A stretch of 64,000 bases of DNA. Origin: Glandiceps talaboti. Lineage: Eukaryota > Hemichordata > Enteropneusta > Spengelidae. A program made the position numbers and the translations under genes. The stretch is from the NCBI RefSeq assembly GCF_964340395.1, contig NC_135555.1:19445615-19509614 (forward strand), given 5' to 3'. The notes beneath the pieces were generated by a model. That model had not been told where the DNA came from. It was given only the letters and a program-made list of their open reading frames with translations, and searched no databases. Positions within the stretch are counted from its first letter, which is position 1; every line of letters begins with the position of its first letter. Below, one piece after another: positions 42,578 through 54,536 of this stretch.

Positions 42578-42620
42578 AAATATGAGTGGCCTTAGGGGCC
42601 TTGTCATTACAAGTCGTTCA
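42578..42620 (+). repeat. Short dispersed element (ACGAGT family), partial copy
   Basis: AAATATGAGTGGCCTTAGGG then GCCTTGTCATTACAAGTCGT matches the left half of the 54455 element. Confidence 0.4.
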
Positions 42621-43209
42621 TGCCTGTGCCTCATCTGTGGTATGTTTTTAAAAAAATCGTAATCCAGAGAGAAACCAGGTCTTTTTTAAAACGATAACAG
42701 TACAGTCTGCATAACGTGTTCGTCTTCATTTACTTCTTTTACACACCCATCATTTTTTTTAAATAAAGTAAAATAAAATATAATTCCGACCTACCTACCC
42801 TAGTTTCTGAAGCCAGATATCGGAAACGAACATTTTTTTTTTAATTATTATTTTAAGTTTCCCATCCCTATATAAACTCACATTTCGACCATTGCACAAA
42901 CAATAACATAGGTGCGAGTTGTTGTGAGGGCGCAAACGGGGTACAACACTTTTTGTTCGAATGCAGCCAACCAGGCTTGTGTGCGCCATACAGGCTTTTG
43001 TGAGATGAATTAAGATGTGTCATTTTATAAGCGTTCAAGCTATCAGTGTCTGTATATTCTTATGAATCATAACAAACACTGTGAGGTCTCAATGAATATC
43101 TAAACATACCTTCTTTTCATAGTATTTGACTTGTATTTCTTGTTAACCTTTGCATTAGCTCCAGTACGACAGTGTCCAAACTGTTGCTAAATCATTGGTC
43201 ATGCCAAGA

Positions 43210-43545
43210 ACTACGTTGCATCCGTTTGTTTATGAATGACTATAAAGTCCTCGGGCAAGATTTGAACCACGACTGTGCCTCAGTCAACCTAGCTGTATAA
43301 TTGGGGGACCTGGTAGGATAGAGGTTGCAATGTGAATGATTTAATCATATGCGCTTATAGAGGCTGCAATGTATTGTATGCTCCCGAGGGAGTTGAGGAA
43401 GTATAAAGGGCTGCGTTGTACTGCCATTGATCCGTGTCAGGGCTCAGATTATTTTAGTGGTCTGAGCACCTTGCTGAGCTCTCAGGGGGAAAGGCACGTT
43501 ATCAATTCGCATTATTATCATTATCATTATTATTATAATTACCTA
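43210..43545 (+). mobile_element. Second SINE family with (ATT)n tail
   Basis: Contains AGATTTGAACCACGACTG (B-box-like), CAGCTGTATAATTGGGGGACC, TCCCGAGGGAGTTGAGG and TTTTAGTGGTCTGAGC, ending in ATTATTATCATTATC. The same TTTTAGTGGTCTGAG block recurs at about 24546-24560 and a similar tail at 50795-50840, so shorter copies may be there. The frame reading through it is not a gene. Confidence 0.55.
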
Positions 43546-44251
43546 ATTATACAACGATATCAATATGTGTATGCAACAACTTCTGTAATTTCAACAATTT
43601 CAATAAACAATGTATGTACAATCAAATATAACAGCTGTGGAAGTCGAAAATTGAGATACCATTCATGTAAATATATGGTAAGGCAAAGAAAAAAAGTGAT
43701 TCGTATTCACACACGGGAAAGTAAATTGAGTTAAAACAAAAACAATCTGACTAACAGATATCTTGCTATGATTACTACACTCTATCGTCTGGCTTGACAA
43801 AAATCTTACTAATCATTGCTACATTAATGTCTTTAAGTGTGATCTACCACCATCTTAGTAGATAGTCGCTAATTATATATTGTACAATAACAACACAGAC
43901 ATGTCAATATTGTAATGTAACTATCTTATAAATCTAGTTTTATCTAAATCTAGTAGCAATGTTAGTAAGATTATTTTGTCGAACCAGATAACGATTTTGT
44001 TTCAACTACATTAACTACGTTACCTTTCAATGTATTTAGTTTAGGCCAACTTAACCTTTTATGCATGATCGCAAAAATGTCTCGTTAATAATGGGAAATG
44101 CTTTAAAATAAAGAAAGAGTGTCATTGCACAAAAATAAGCTTATATCAAAGAGGGTTTTAGTAACGTCCCTCCTTAAATCGGAACAACTCTCCATCATTC
44201 TCTTAGTTGCACGATTTTCTAAACTTACTTTTTTTATTTCTTGTTATGTGC

Positions 44252-44265
44252 GTTGCTATGGTAAC
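44252..44265 (+). promoter_or_regulatory. X-box-like palindrome, gene 2-3 interval
   Basis: GTTGCTATGGTAAC, identical to the 21377 site. It is followed by open frames on both strands (44304-44759) that I cannot assign. Confidence 0.3.
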
Positions 44266-45537
44266 CTTTCTTACAGTTGACAAAACACTGGGATCCCTGT
44301 CAGTCACTGATGTGGAAGCGAAAACCGATGAGTGACATTGAACAGCGGCTTGTATATTGAGAAAATACATCCCGAATGAGTAATCAATATTCTGTGTGGT
44401 TTTTGCCAACGGTTACAATGAAAATGCATCAAGTATTGACAAGGGGATTGGGTTTCGGTGAACAAAATCGATGTGAAAGCCCGTATAAACCCTTCGAGAG
44501 GCGTCGCCAAAGTACGTCTAGACGTTAGTACTAGCAATGATGACAGTATTGCATTACTCAAGTCACAACCTGTAAATACCACAAACATAATAAACATATC
44601 CAGTAATTTAGAATCTCGCAGAATTTTAAAAACCTTCGACTTCGTTTTGTGCTCTATGAAGATGTATACGGTCTTAGACCACAGTAGTAAATAAATGTCT
44701 GGGGTATGGTGGGATAGCGAGGAGCTGAAATGAGGTTCTTGCACAACTGGTGCAAACACAGCACACCGTTGCGTTTGCTTTGAATGAAATGGGGTTATAG
44801 GAATAGAAGGACTAGAAGTAGAAGAACTTCACACATAGCGACAAAATTAGATAAAATCAACAATACAACTGATATTAAAAAACAACAGTGGGTTCCTCTA
44901 GTCTGATGTAGATTCATGCAACACTTTCGTCAGTTTGCTCATCTGTTGAAGTTATAATGTAACACTGCATTCGATCATTGTTATAATAGCATACTATCAA
45001 TAAACAAAGTTATGGGGTCTCAGCTTATGTGGTGTTTTTGCTTTGATAAGATACCAACATTACTTACACTGTATGTATTTGCATTAAAGCTTACACAAGT
45101 GTCTTTCCTACTCACAACGAGCAACATGAGCAAGCAAACGCACCGGCGTTGTTTAGGGTTATACCAGTCCTTGGTTTTTATTGAGATTTCGACTTGAACG
45201 GTACGGTGATTAATATATTTTTCAATCTCATCCCTTCCCACAGTGTCTCCAAAAAACGAACAAGTTAGTCGCGAAACTATTCGAAGACTCGAACCATTTT
45301 AGACTCATTTACTGTTGATGTAATACTAATAACCTATTATTTTCGAAAACATTTTAAATTGCATGATACGTATAAGATAAAAACATGTACATGTAAAAGT
45401 TCGAGCAATTCTAATGTCGCGAGGTACAACTTCGGTCAGTAAACCTCATCCTCGACAGAAACCAATCGTATATACGAAATTATCATACCAGTGTAACACT
45501 TATTTTACAATCAGTGAGGTGAAAGAGATATGCTGAC

Positions 45538-45720
45538 TGCATAGAGTGTTGACTTTCTTTACTTCTCGTCCATGTCAGAGAATTAGATGTCATTCAATAA
45601 AATAAATTTTGATGGTCAACACCCCTGGAAACCCAAATCAAGTGTTTGAACCCTGGCCCAGGCAGCCGGTCACAAATGAATCTACCCTGCGCGAGCTAAT
45701 GGGCTTTGCCTAGTTATGAT
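45538..45720 (-). repeat. Dispersed repeat, copy B (inverted)
   Basis: Reverse complement of 12843-13008 with an extra internal stretch (CAAGTGTTTGAACCCTGG region). The longer copy suggests copy A has an internal deletion. No coding frame. No terminal repeats noticed, so the class is unknown. Confidence 0.7.
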
Positions 45721-47246
45721 AGTAAAATGTAAAAGTACAATCTGAAATAACAGTGTCAATCTAATAGCGTGTAACAGTCGAATTTCCTTGGACTTGAAGA
45801 TGAAACATATGAAGGGCGCCACCACTTACACTACCGAAAATGATGTCGTTTTTATTCATGCTAATAAGCTTGATAAATTTTTGTAAATATTCCTCGAACG
45901 ACCTGTTCACCTCTGGTGGATTCTATGATACCCCCAGATCTGAGTGAATTTCTACTGGCCTACTGTCGCATAAAAAAGAAAGAGAAAAAAGTTGGGCGGC
46001 GTGTGTATCGTTGCCGCAACTTGTGAGAAGCCACGAGCCACATGGTTGAATATGACCACTGTCGCAATTCAGCACTGCAATACAAATAAACTAAAAATGG
46101 AAGACCTAAAAACTACGATATACTGACATATTTGAACACCATTAAAAATACTATCTGTCCTTCCATCAAAAATTGATTAAACCACACAACCAATTTCGGC
46201 TATTTCACAATCAATGCTTTTATTTCCACTAATGATACATTATCTAATAGCATTTGCAAGTTATGAATATTTCATCTGAAAAAATCGTGTTTGACGCTAG
46301 TAGATATAAGTTAGGAGAACATCGAGTTGGAGTAGTTAATGTGTTGTAGAAAGTGGGACGGAAAACAACCCAAATACTTTTTGTAGAAGGCAAAGAAAGG
46401 TCACATAACCCCTGTATTGCTGACAGTGTGCATGTTGCTGAGTAAAGTGTCACATCACGATGCCGAGGTCTGGATGACCTCGAGTGGTGCAAGTGTTATG
46501 GTAGTCTGGGATTAGGCTGACTGAACGATAAACGAGAGGGTTTACGATATGGACGTACATGTATACTTTCATGGCTTAAAAATGACAATTAACAATTGTT
46601 TACCTTGGCTAAATTGTTTACCTTGGCTAGTATCTTTATGTTTGTGCTCTGAGGTCGCGTGCCACTGTACCTGAGTCAAGGTCAATGAAAGTTGTTGAAC
46701 ACAGTAGCGCCATGTACACAAAACTCAGACCACTAGAGTGAACTGAGGGCAAATAGAATGTGATTCAGGTTCCCAATATGATATTCTTGTTATGCATGAG
46801 ATTCTTTTGTCATGTATTTTGTCTTTTGACCATAGACCTAGATTCGGAGTTCAGAGTTCATTCCAGGTCAGAATTTGCCTTTTTTATTAGTAGGATGATT
46901 ATATATTTCACAATGCCTAAGCTATACGTACACCGGACCTGTACAAAGCATATATCACGTGCCTTATGTCCCGGCTATTCATCACTTCACCGTCGACTTA
47001 CAAATGGGGCATGGCTATTTGACAAAAAAAAAGAAAAAAAAAGAAAAAAAGAATGAAAATTATGCTATAGGGATAGGTAACCTAATTAATTAATTAATTT
47101 GAACTATGTCCTCCCCATTCCTCGAGGATTTCGAGACAACCAATTAGCCAACCACACATTCAGTCTAGAGCGACCCTGTTTCTCTCAACTGACTAGTGTA
47201 TGAATTTTACTAGTCTCTTTACATATCATGAAAGCTGTATACCTGA

Positions 47247-47260
47247 GTTGTCATGACAAC
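47247..47260 (+). promoter_or_regulatory. X-box-like palindrome upstream of gene 3
   Basis: GTTGTCATGACAAC, a perfect 14-bp palindrome 850 bp upstream of the gene 3 ATG and 708 bp before the promoter-proximal X-box. Confidence 0.3.
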
Positions 47261-47967
47261 AACGCCATTAACCCCTCAACGATCGTGACTGGTGGTGTGT
47301 TTGTCTTCACATAACATGTCTATTTTTTCAGGGTTTTCTGGTAATGACCCATCGTGATGTTATTGAGGGCAAAGGGTGTTACATGTACAAGGACACATAC
47401 CTACCACTTTACCTTTCTATGAGCCTTCTCCTGTTTGTCTTGCATGACTTGATTTGCATGTGCTTGGTTTCCATGGTGAGGTCAAGGGCAGTACAGTGAA
47501 TGTTGTTCGCATTGCATGTAAATGAAAGATTTTTGTAAGTGTTTTCAACGACGCGATATAGGTGTATGGCTGTATGTCTGTAAGTTCAATGTACTAAACC
47601 CTCGGACTACCGTACACGGTAGTTCAGTTTTATGATTCACGTGTCAAAGTGAGTTTTATTTACATAACCATCAAGCCAATATTATTATGATAGCATGGGA
47701 CAAAATGACAGAAAGTTACATTATAAAGCACATACATGTTGGTGGTTAATCTGTCCCACGTCTTCCCAAGGATTTGATGATTTTCAGAAATATAGACTTT
47801 TCAAATGTCACAGTAGAAAAAATTAATATCACTCTCTCTTTCATTACAACTTTAATGTATTCAGTGTTCCAGACAGTTAGTGATCGGAATGACCTCTGTT
47901 CAATTTCTTCACAACCCTGTAAATAGTTATCGCCCTCACTTAACAATGCTGTAGCTACTCTGTCGAA

Positions 47968-47981
47968 GTTGCCCTGGCGAC
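47968..47981 (+). promoter_or_regulatory. X-box-like (RFX) palindrome, gene 3 promoter
   Basis: GTTGCCCTGGCGAC has both X-box half-sites with a changed centre and lies 131 bp upstream of the gene 3 ATG. ATTGG (CCAAT) is at 48012-48016, here downstream of the X-box. Confidence 0.45.
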
Positions 47982-48098
47982 GCCGCCATCAAAATCCTGT
48001 GTACGCGACCCATTGGTTGACTCACAATTCATTCTCACCAAATAGGCGAGATTTGGTGTGGTTTTCGCTCGTTGTAAACTGTAATTCGAAACGTCAAC

Positions 48099-48201
48099 AT
48101 GACAGTTCGAATGTGGACTACCTGTATCAGCTACGTCGTTGTTTTGCTTGCGATGCAAGTTGTTCTTACCCGTGGCAAGAAAAAAGATGATGGCGATGAA
48201 G
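48099..48201 (+). CDS. Gene 3 signal-peptide exon
   Basis: 103-nt first exon with ATG at 48099 and donor gtacac. The product begins with a basic residue (TVRMW), has the hydrophobic core ISYVVVLLAMQVVLT, then a basic and acidic linker KKKDDGDE. It ends in phase 1. A second in-frame ATG five codons in (48111) is a possible alternative start. Confidence 0.85.
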
Positions 48202-50248
48202 GTACACAACGCTTTGCTTATTTTTCAAAGTAGTGTTCGTTATTTTATAAATAATATACATGGAAGTACCGTCTCCCTTAAATGGGTGCACAGTCCTATT
48301 ATCACAGTAACTACAATGGGGTGTCAACCCTCTAGTGCATTACTTCACAGGTTGCGATGGCCCACTACACGTCAAAACTCACAACACAGCAATCGACTTT
48401 ATACTGCAGTAGTGTATATCAGTATGTCGTAGTGTACATGTAGGTGAAAAATAATTAAGTACATTTATTGTCAGTGTATGGCGGCTCTGCCACGTTTATT
48501 TGGTCCTATATTTACTCTGAACTTCTGAATTTTACTGAATTTCACGTTATGTTTTGATCTGACGTGTTTACATATGAATACAATGAATCTGTATTAAGGT
48601 AAAATGTATATGTTTATGCTGATGTAAACATTGAGTCGTAACACCGTGTTTCACGCTTAAGGGACCGGACAGAATTTACGGAGGGGGGGGGCCTCATCTA
48701 CTGTGACCAAAATTTCACAGCCCCCCCTTCAAAAGTATAAAAAGTATAAAGTAGAAAAAAAGTGCACAATATCCTGCCCCCTACAATAACTAAAAAGAGT
48801 ACAAATTTTTTTGTTACTGTAGCACAACTGTAATATCTCTTTTGGTACTACTATTATGTTACTATTTCAGCCCAAACAACTTAGTAGTTGTAGAGGAAGT
48901 TTTTTAGAAAACAAAACAAAACAAAATAAAACATTTTGACCATACATGTAATCATACATACATACACATGTGGTATAATCTTGTTTATTTCCCAACTAGA
49001 CACCATAAGTAGTCATCACTTAATACCAAGGCATTTGATGTGGTGGTTTTAACTGTCATTCACTGATACATACACAGAAACACAGAGTAAACACACATTC
49101 ACATGCGTGATTTGTGAAAAACTGTAGTGGGGACATTTGTGGGGAGTATCTAAGGACATCACATCACCTACATAGTGTATTCAAATATCTATTTATATTC
49201 ATAACACAATATAACTATCTAATGTCAGACATTTGTGATGTCATGAAGTGCTAGCAAACTAAGGATTTTATGCACACTGAGGTCTGACAAATATAGCTTT
49301 CACTTTCCTACACCAAATGCATTACCAATACACATGTAAATGTAAGACATTTGTGACTTCAAAAGTGCAAAGAAATTCAGAATGTTGTGGAATACTTAGA
49401 TGTAATCTTTTCGCTGGGAAACAAATCAAAAGATGACAAAATTAGGAAAACAAATCGAAATGATAGATTGTGAATTTGTGAACAGATACGTTACACTGCC
49501 TGTTGATCTGAATGTGAAGGATGTTACCAGAGTCACAAAGGTGCTACAAGATCTTCAGAATTCACATAAAAGTCTAGAAGAACTACATGATCTTTTAGAA
49601 AACAGGAGAAGGGAACTGTTTGATGACAATCACAGTGAGCGGCCATTTGCTGGTACTGAAAACAAATATATAACAAGTAAACTTGATACTCTGAAACATT
49701 GGCTTGGTTTAGTGAAAGCCAAACAATATGATGTTTCTCATACAAGTGACATCATTGCAAGAAGATTCCCACAGAATGAAGTTGTTGTTAGCGAACGACA
49801 CAGGAAGACAAGGAGAAAGAAGGAAAATAAAAGAAAAGTAAGAAAAAGGAAAGAGAAAAGAACAATTAGTCAAGCAAAAAGAATGTTGTTAACTGTTTTT
49901 AGTGAGCAACTTGTGGATAAGGTTGTAGGAAAATACGGCCAGAAGGCAACTACCAAAGTTAGTGCAAAGTCACTGATGAAAAACACTTAACACCACGCAG
50001 ACATCTAAATGCTTTACAATATTTAGCACAGATAGATGCATTTGATGATGCTGAGGAGGGAAATAGTTTAATAAAATATTTCGCGCCCCCCTCCTTTCAA
50101 ACCATGAGAATTTTCATGCCCCCCCCCTTCAAGCCTCCCATTTTTTTTCATGCCCCCCCCCCCATTTCTCCCCAGCCCTCCCCCCTGCCGTAAATTCTGT
50201 CCGGTCCCTAACAGCGATCGATCATTCAACGAGCTGATTATCGCTGTA

Positions 50249-50290
<42 letters not shown>

Positions 50291-50503
50291 GTGATTTGTG
50301 TGTGCATATGTATGTATGTGTACATATGTGTGTATATTATATATTATAAACAGACAGACAGGCGGGCAGACAGGCAGATACATACATACATACATACATA
50401 CATACATACATACATACATACATACATACATACATACATACATACATACATGCATACATGCGCAGGCAGGCAGGCAGGCAGGCAGGCAAGCAGACATGCA
50501 GGC

Positions 50504-50554
<51 letters not shown>

Positions 50555-50569
50555 TAGATAGATGGATAT

Positions 50570-50636
<67 letters not shown>

Positions 50637-51617
50637 TCGATTGTCTGTTACTAAATGTGCCGCACTGTTGAACACCAGATACTGCATTTGGTTGGCGCTG
50701 TATTGTTTATTACTTTTTGGCGGTAATTGCATTTGTCTGTTTCTTCGTTATTTTGCTTTCTGGTATTTACTGCCAGTAAGCATCATTGATTGATGCTAGG
50801 CGCTGCATAAATCTCTTTATTATCATTGTTATTATTATTTAGGACATTTCCAAGATATTTTCCCAACATTATAGCTTAAGATTTAGGACTGACAGGGAAA
50901 ACCTAGGCAGGGTCAAGTATGGAAGCACGCCATTTTGATGTTATTATAAGAATATTGCATACATTTTAAGTGAAAACAACAGAAATCCCACTTTCTTTTC
51001 ACAGTCTACAATTTAAACGACAAATGCAACGCAGTCATTGACGTGCCGGGCAATAAGGATGTTCAATTACTGGCAAAAGGCGGAACTACGCTAACGAGTG
51101 AAGAGAATTGTACAGTTAACTTCAAAGCCAGGCCAGGCAGAAAGAACGTGTTAACGTTCACCACATTCGATTTACCCAAGAAAAACGATGGGTCGTGTGA
51201 AGAAGCCCTGACGCTATACGATGGTGAAGACGATTCTGCTCCAGCGTTGACGGAAGCTAATGGACTGTGTGGCGCACTTACTGAGATTAAAGACTTCCAT
51301 GAAAGTACCACAGAGAATATTACTGTAAAGTTTACAACTGGAGAGTCTGGTCTTGACAATGGCTTCACGCTGGTTGTTACAAGTGCTTCAGAAGGTAAGA
51401 AGCTGTAACTTTGTCTGGGATGGCGATTAGGGGCCTTCAGTAATTACAAAGGGGGTGGCCGGGGGAAATAATGCTCAGGCTGTTACATAAAATGTGGCCC
51501 TCCCTCAACTTCCTTTCCGTAAAACATGTCTCCTCCTGTTAAAGTAGTTCAAAATGTGGGTTAAAGTACTAAAACCCCACAGTAGTTGCAATTGTGGCAC
51601 TTTTTTCGGGAGGGGTT

Positions 51618-51688
<71 letters not shown>

Positions 51689-53278
51689 ACTTGTACTTTC
51701 AAAGCTTGCTGAAGTGGTCTGGTTTGTATATTGCATGACCGTATGTTCCATGACGAACTGTTCCGGGTTCATACCCTGACAGTCTCCCTAAATCTTGAAA
51801 CTTCGCCGATCGAGATCGATTATCAAAATACATTAATTTGATGAGAAGTGATACTTGTTTCGGATTCAAAATTCCCTCGTGAAGTTTTTGTTCATTAATT
51901 TCTGACCGAACAATTATTGAGGTCGGGAAGTTATGCTATAAGTACGTAATAATAATGATTCATTTACACAAATATTATTTTCAAATCTTTTTATTCTTTG
52001 CAAGGAAACTGTACCGATTCAGAATTTAAGTGCGACAACGGCAACTGCATTGACGCTAACCTCGTAGACAATTTTAGAGATAACTGCGGTGATAAGAGTG
52101 ACGAAGGTAAGTACAGATATAACATGTCAAAACTAGTGTTTTTGAATAATAGGTTTATTAATCAATAAGCACTTATCTGGCCACTAGTACTGGTCAACTC
52201 AACTGTTCAATCTCGACAATAAAATCTAGATAACATCGAAGGTCAAAGGTTACACATACATAGCATAGAACAGAATTATTCAAAAAGTATAATGCAAATA
52301 ATATCAATGGAAAAATTCTGTACTTATTCCAAGTCTTGTAGAAATGATGCTCTTATTTTTCAAAACTATAAAATAAACATCTTGCACAGTAATGTTTCTT
52401 ATAACAGTAGGATTTCGATTTTTCATAAATCTAAAAGAATATAATCAATGGCTTTTCTGTTTACGAATATATTTTTCTTTGAGTTCTTCCTATAGAAGAG
52501 AAACAAATAAAAATTGTGTCTCATCTTCAATGTTATCCGGACGCATTGGACATAACTTGTCTTTGTGTTGTTGGACGGCACCCAACCAGTGTCTCACAAT
52601 TTCGCTTTATGAGAGTGTTCATGTCACTAAAACACTTTTGATTTAATTTGCTGTTAAAAGAGATTTGCATCAGCTTTGAACACGTTCTTTGTTATTGTCA
52701 CTAGTGAATTAAACGTTTTTGTCTAACCAAATCTATCGTGCGATGACGTTAATTTTTGGGTACACCCAAAAATTGTCCTTGGCAAAGGGATTGTTCTGTT
52801 GGGAAAATATGCACGAGTTCGTTATCATCAAATGTAGATTTTTTTTACTCATTTCAAATCAAACATCGATATAGATATATGATACCAAATTACATTTAAG
52901 TTATGTGCCTGTATTTAACATTAAGTTAGTGTCTCCACGCCCCTTTAATTTTAGAAAGTATTCCCTGTCATTATTTTCAACCTTGTGAAAACTGCAGATC
53001 TGTTCTTAAGTTAGTTTACAGCCTTTTCTCTTCTAACCTTACGATGATAATTATGCAAATATCCAAATGAATGCAAATATGCAAATTATGTTCTTTATAT
53101 TTCTCCGACAGGTTTTTGGAGAAAGACAGCACTTACTGTGTGGGAGAAGTTGATGGAATTTGGTTTGGCGGCAGCTATAGGGATTATTGTAGCTGGTGTT
53201 GTCGTGTTCATTATCATAACTGTGTGTCTTGTTTGCTGTATTTGTAAATGTTGTTGTAGTAAGGTGACACCCATTTAG
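48099..53278 (+). CDS. Gene 3: CUB-LDLa-transmembrane protein, complete
   Basis: Four exons, 48099-48201, 51005-51394, 52005-52106 and 53112-53278, give 253 residues with all-phase-1 GT-AG introns. Order: signal peptide, short acidic linker (DDGDE), CUB, LDLa-like module, one Cys-rich membrane helix, and a tail of about five residues (SKVTPI end). Intron 1 (2.8 kb) hosts a 1.55-kb DNA element carrying an unrelated frame plus a large GACA/ACAT microsatellite. Upstream lie an X-box-like palindrome and a CCAAT box; an AATAAA is 94 bp after the stop. It is the closest relative of gene 4, with the same CUB (390 nt) and LDLa (102 nt) exon lengths, so the two probably arose by recent tandem duplication. 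Function unknown; likely a cell-surface binding or adaptor protein. Confidence 0.9.
48661..50208. mobile_element. 1.55-kb TIR DNA transposon in gene 3 intron 1
   Basis: Perfect 21-bp terminal inverted repeats (starting GGGACCGGACAGAATTTACG at 48661-48681, complement at 50188-50208) flanked by a TAA target duplication (48658-48660, 50209-50211). Inside the ends are G-rich or C-rich blocks. A 3-bp TWA duplication and GGG-start ends fit PIF/Harbinger elements, but no transposase is present, so it would be non-autonomous. A TTAA-type target with one mutated side is the alternative. The element carries the frame at 49433-49990. Confidence 0.75.
49433..49990 (+). CDS. 185-codon frame carried by the TIR element, frameshifted at its end
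   Basis: Starts ATG 49433, stops TAA 49988-49990. Not a family I recognise. The product is charged, with a likely helical middle part (VTKVLQDLQNSHKSLEELHD) and a very basic stretch near residues 120-145 (HRKTRRKKENKRKVRKRKEKR region), which looks like a nuclear-localisation or nucleic-acid-binding tail. Another frame opens at 49963 and runs without a stop to TAA 50191-50193 inside the right terminal repeat. Its first part (PRRHLNALQYLAQIDAFDDA) looks like protein, so the original frame was probably longer and a 1-nt indel lies between about 49963 and 49986. It may be an accessory transposon protein or a captured host exon. Confidence 0.45.
   Translation: MTKLGKQIEMIDCEFVNRYVTLPVDLNVKDVTRVTKVLQDLQNSHKSLEELHDLLENRRRELFDDNHSERPFAGTENKYITSKLDTLKHWLGLVKAKQYDVSHTSDIIARRFPQNEVVVSERHRKTRRKKENKRKVRKRKEKRTISQAKRMLLTVFSEQLVDKVVGKYGQKATTKVSAKSLMKNT
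50252..50636. repeat. GT, ACAT, GGCA and GACA compound array in gene 3 intron 1
   Basis: Begins 44 bp after the TIR element ends. Blocks in order: GT, GACA, ACAT, GGCA, GACA, GATA, GACA. Several overlapping long frames are spurious. Confidence 0.9.
50768..50842 (+). mobile_element. SINE tail fragment
   Basis: GCTAGGCGCTGCATAAATC followed by TTTATTATCATTGTTATTATT resembles the 3' end and simple tail of invertebrate SINEs. The head is absent. It lies in gene 3 intron 1 beside the large GACA microsatellite. Confidence 0.35.
51005..51394 (+). CDS. Gene 3 CUB exon
   Basis: 390-nt phase 1-1 exon (acceptor ttcttttcacag, donor gtaaga). Cysteines at DKCNA, ENCTV, GSCEE and GLCGA; core EEALTLYDGEDDSAPAL, shared nearly unchanged with gene 4. 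The early stretch VIDVPGNKDV is also shared with gene 4 and absent from genes 1 and 2. Confidence 0.9.
51617..51687. repeat. (GTC)n-(GTT)n in gene 3 intron 2
   Basis: Trinucleotide array that switches from GTC to GTT half way, consistent with C-to-T change at CpG in the adjoining units. Confidence 0.85.
52005..52106 (+). CDS. Gene 3 LDLa-like exon
   Basis: 102-nt phase 1-1 exon, acceptor tctttgcaag and donor gtaagt. Motifs: GNCTDSEFKCDNGNCID and RDNCGDKSDE. Cysteine 4 is Asp (LVDNFRDNC), cysteine 6 absent. Confidence 0.88.
53112..53278 (+). CDS. Gene 3 Cys-rich transmembrane exon
   Basis: Terminal exon after tttctccgacag, stop TAG 53276-53278. WEKLMEFGLAAAIGIIVAG starts the helix; seven cysteines follow in VCLVCCICKCCCSK. 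The EKLMxFGLAAAIGI stretch is nearly identical in gene 4, supporting their pairing. Confidence 0.88.
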
Positions 53279-53371
53279 TGTAATTCGGAAATACGAATCT
53301 TCCAAATTTTGTTGTTACTTTAAATCTGTTCAAAATTTTTTAAACCTATTGTCCGTTAAAACCAGGATAAA

Positions 53372-53377
53372 AATAAA
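53372..53377 (+). terminator. Polyadenylation signal of gene 3
   Basis: AATAAA 94 bp after the gene 3 stop codon. No equally close canonical signal was found for gene 2; gene 1 has an ATTAAA at 27746-27751, about 510 bp after its stop. Confidence 0.5.
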
Positions 53378-53504
53378 CAGGGTCTCCATGCAATTTTTTC
53401 CCAAAAAATTATAGATATTAAAATGATAACAAATAAAAAAATTTTTGTCTGACAAAGCTATCGAAATACTTGGTCCAGAACAAAAGAATAATCCTATGTA
53501 ATTC

Positions 53505-53570
53505 TAATAGCTCCACTGATAAGACAACGCTAATGCGAGAACCTGGGATTGAAACTCTGGCCTTTAACGA
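53505..53570 (+). mobile_element. Degenerate tRNA-like (SINE head) sequence
   Basis: TAGCTCCACTGATAAGACAA followed by AACCTGGGATTGAAACTC looks like decayed A and B boxes. Too damaged for a tRNA gene. Confidence 0.25.
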
Positions 53571-54454
53571 AGGACAAGAAACAAGTTTTCATATAGCACA
53601 GTTTCGAAAGATTGTATTAAACAGAGCCGGTGATTGGTAACTTGAAACGGATTGTATAATTAGACGTTCGTTCTCCATTTTTCTTGGTACACTGTTTCAA
53701 ACGTTTCAATAAGACATTCAGTTAGGCCTAATTTGGTTCCTGTTACCCGACCCCACCTAGTTTTTCACGCCGAACCTAAAAATTTGTTTTTACGTATTGA
53801 GAAACAAATAATAAAATCGTGAAAATTGTGTGAAGTCTCGCAAGAAAAAGTGGATGCAGAAACTGACATCAACTTAAAAAGACAATGTAAAAATGTTCTT
53901 CCAATCTGTAATGGCTGTACATCTGATGAGAAGAAACCACTGATAACACAGAAACCATATGGAAAACAACGGAAACATAACCTGAACTAGACACTCACAT
54001 ATGAAAAAAAAATAAAATTAAAAATCTACCTACCTCATCTATTCTAAAAATTGAATGTAATCGGAACCACATAATTTGTTTACGCCTTAGCAGCTTTTTC
54101 ATAGAATAAAATGTTATGAAAATATAATGATCCTACGCATGCGTCATCACCTACGTAATCTTGTTTGTAGTACAATTAACAGAATTGTTTTTTTTCACGT
54201 GAAATGAAATTTTGAATCTTATCCCATTGAGTTTGAAGTTACAACTACTCGGGTATTACCAAAATCAAATCATATTCTAATTTAAGGTCTCTCCTGCGAT
54301 TAGAGTCGTCAGGACAGACCGACACTTTAAATTTGTAAATACAATTTAAGTATATTCGTTTTGTAAATAATTTTCATATATAATCTGGAACTGTCTAAAA
54401 TAAAATGTATTCATTTATATCATAAACATAACAAGACAATAACATCCAGCTAAT

Positions 54455-54536
54455 AAAAATACGAGTAACCTAAGGGGCCTTGCCCCAAATCGTCTAGCGA
54501 CTCGTAGTCACAAATCCTTTAGTGACGAGTATTTTT
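54455..54536 (+). repeat. Short dispersed element (ACGAGT family), copy 1
   Basis: AAAATACGAGTAACCTAAGG with CGTCTAGCGACTCGTAGT and a closing GACGAGTATTTTT, about 82 bp with imperfect inverted ends. Copies at 63449-63528 and, partial, at 42578-42620. Confidence 0.6.

Larger units (their letters stand above)
41748..47960. other. Gene 2-3 interval
   Basis: Holds X-box copies at 42119, 44252 and 47247, a TA array, the 43210 SINE and dispersed repeat copy B. Opposing frames at 44304-44759 (minus, 151 codons) and 44458-44694 (plus, 78 codons) have no family I recognise; at this base composition one frame of that length by chance is plausible. Confidence 0.45.

Noticed and set aside
50150-50793. 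Overlapping frames of up to 135 codons on both strands
   Set aside because: GACA/ACAT/GGCA repeat translations inside gene 3 intron 1.
51063-51368. 101-codon minus-strand frame over the gene 3 CUB exon
   Set aside because: Shadow of the real plus-strand exon, which has the CUB cysteines and splice sites.
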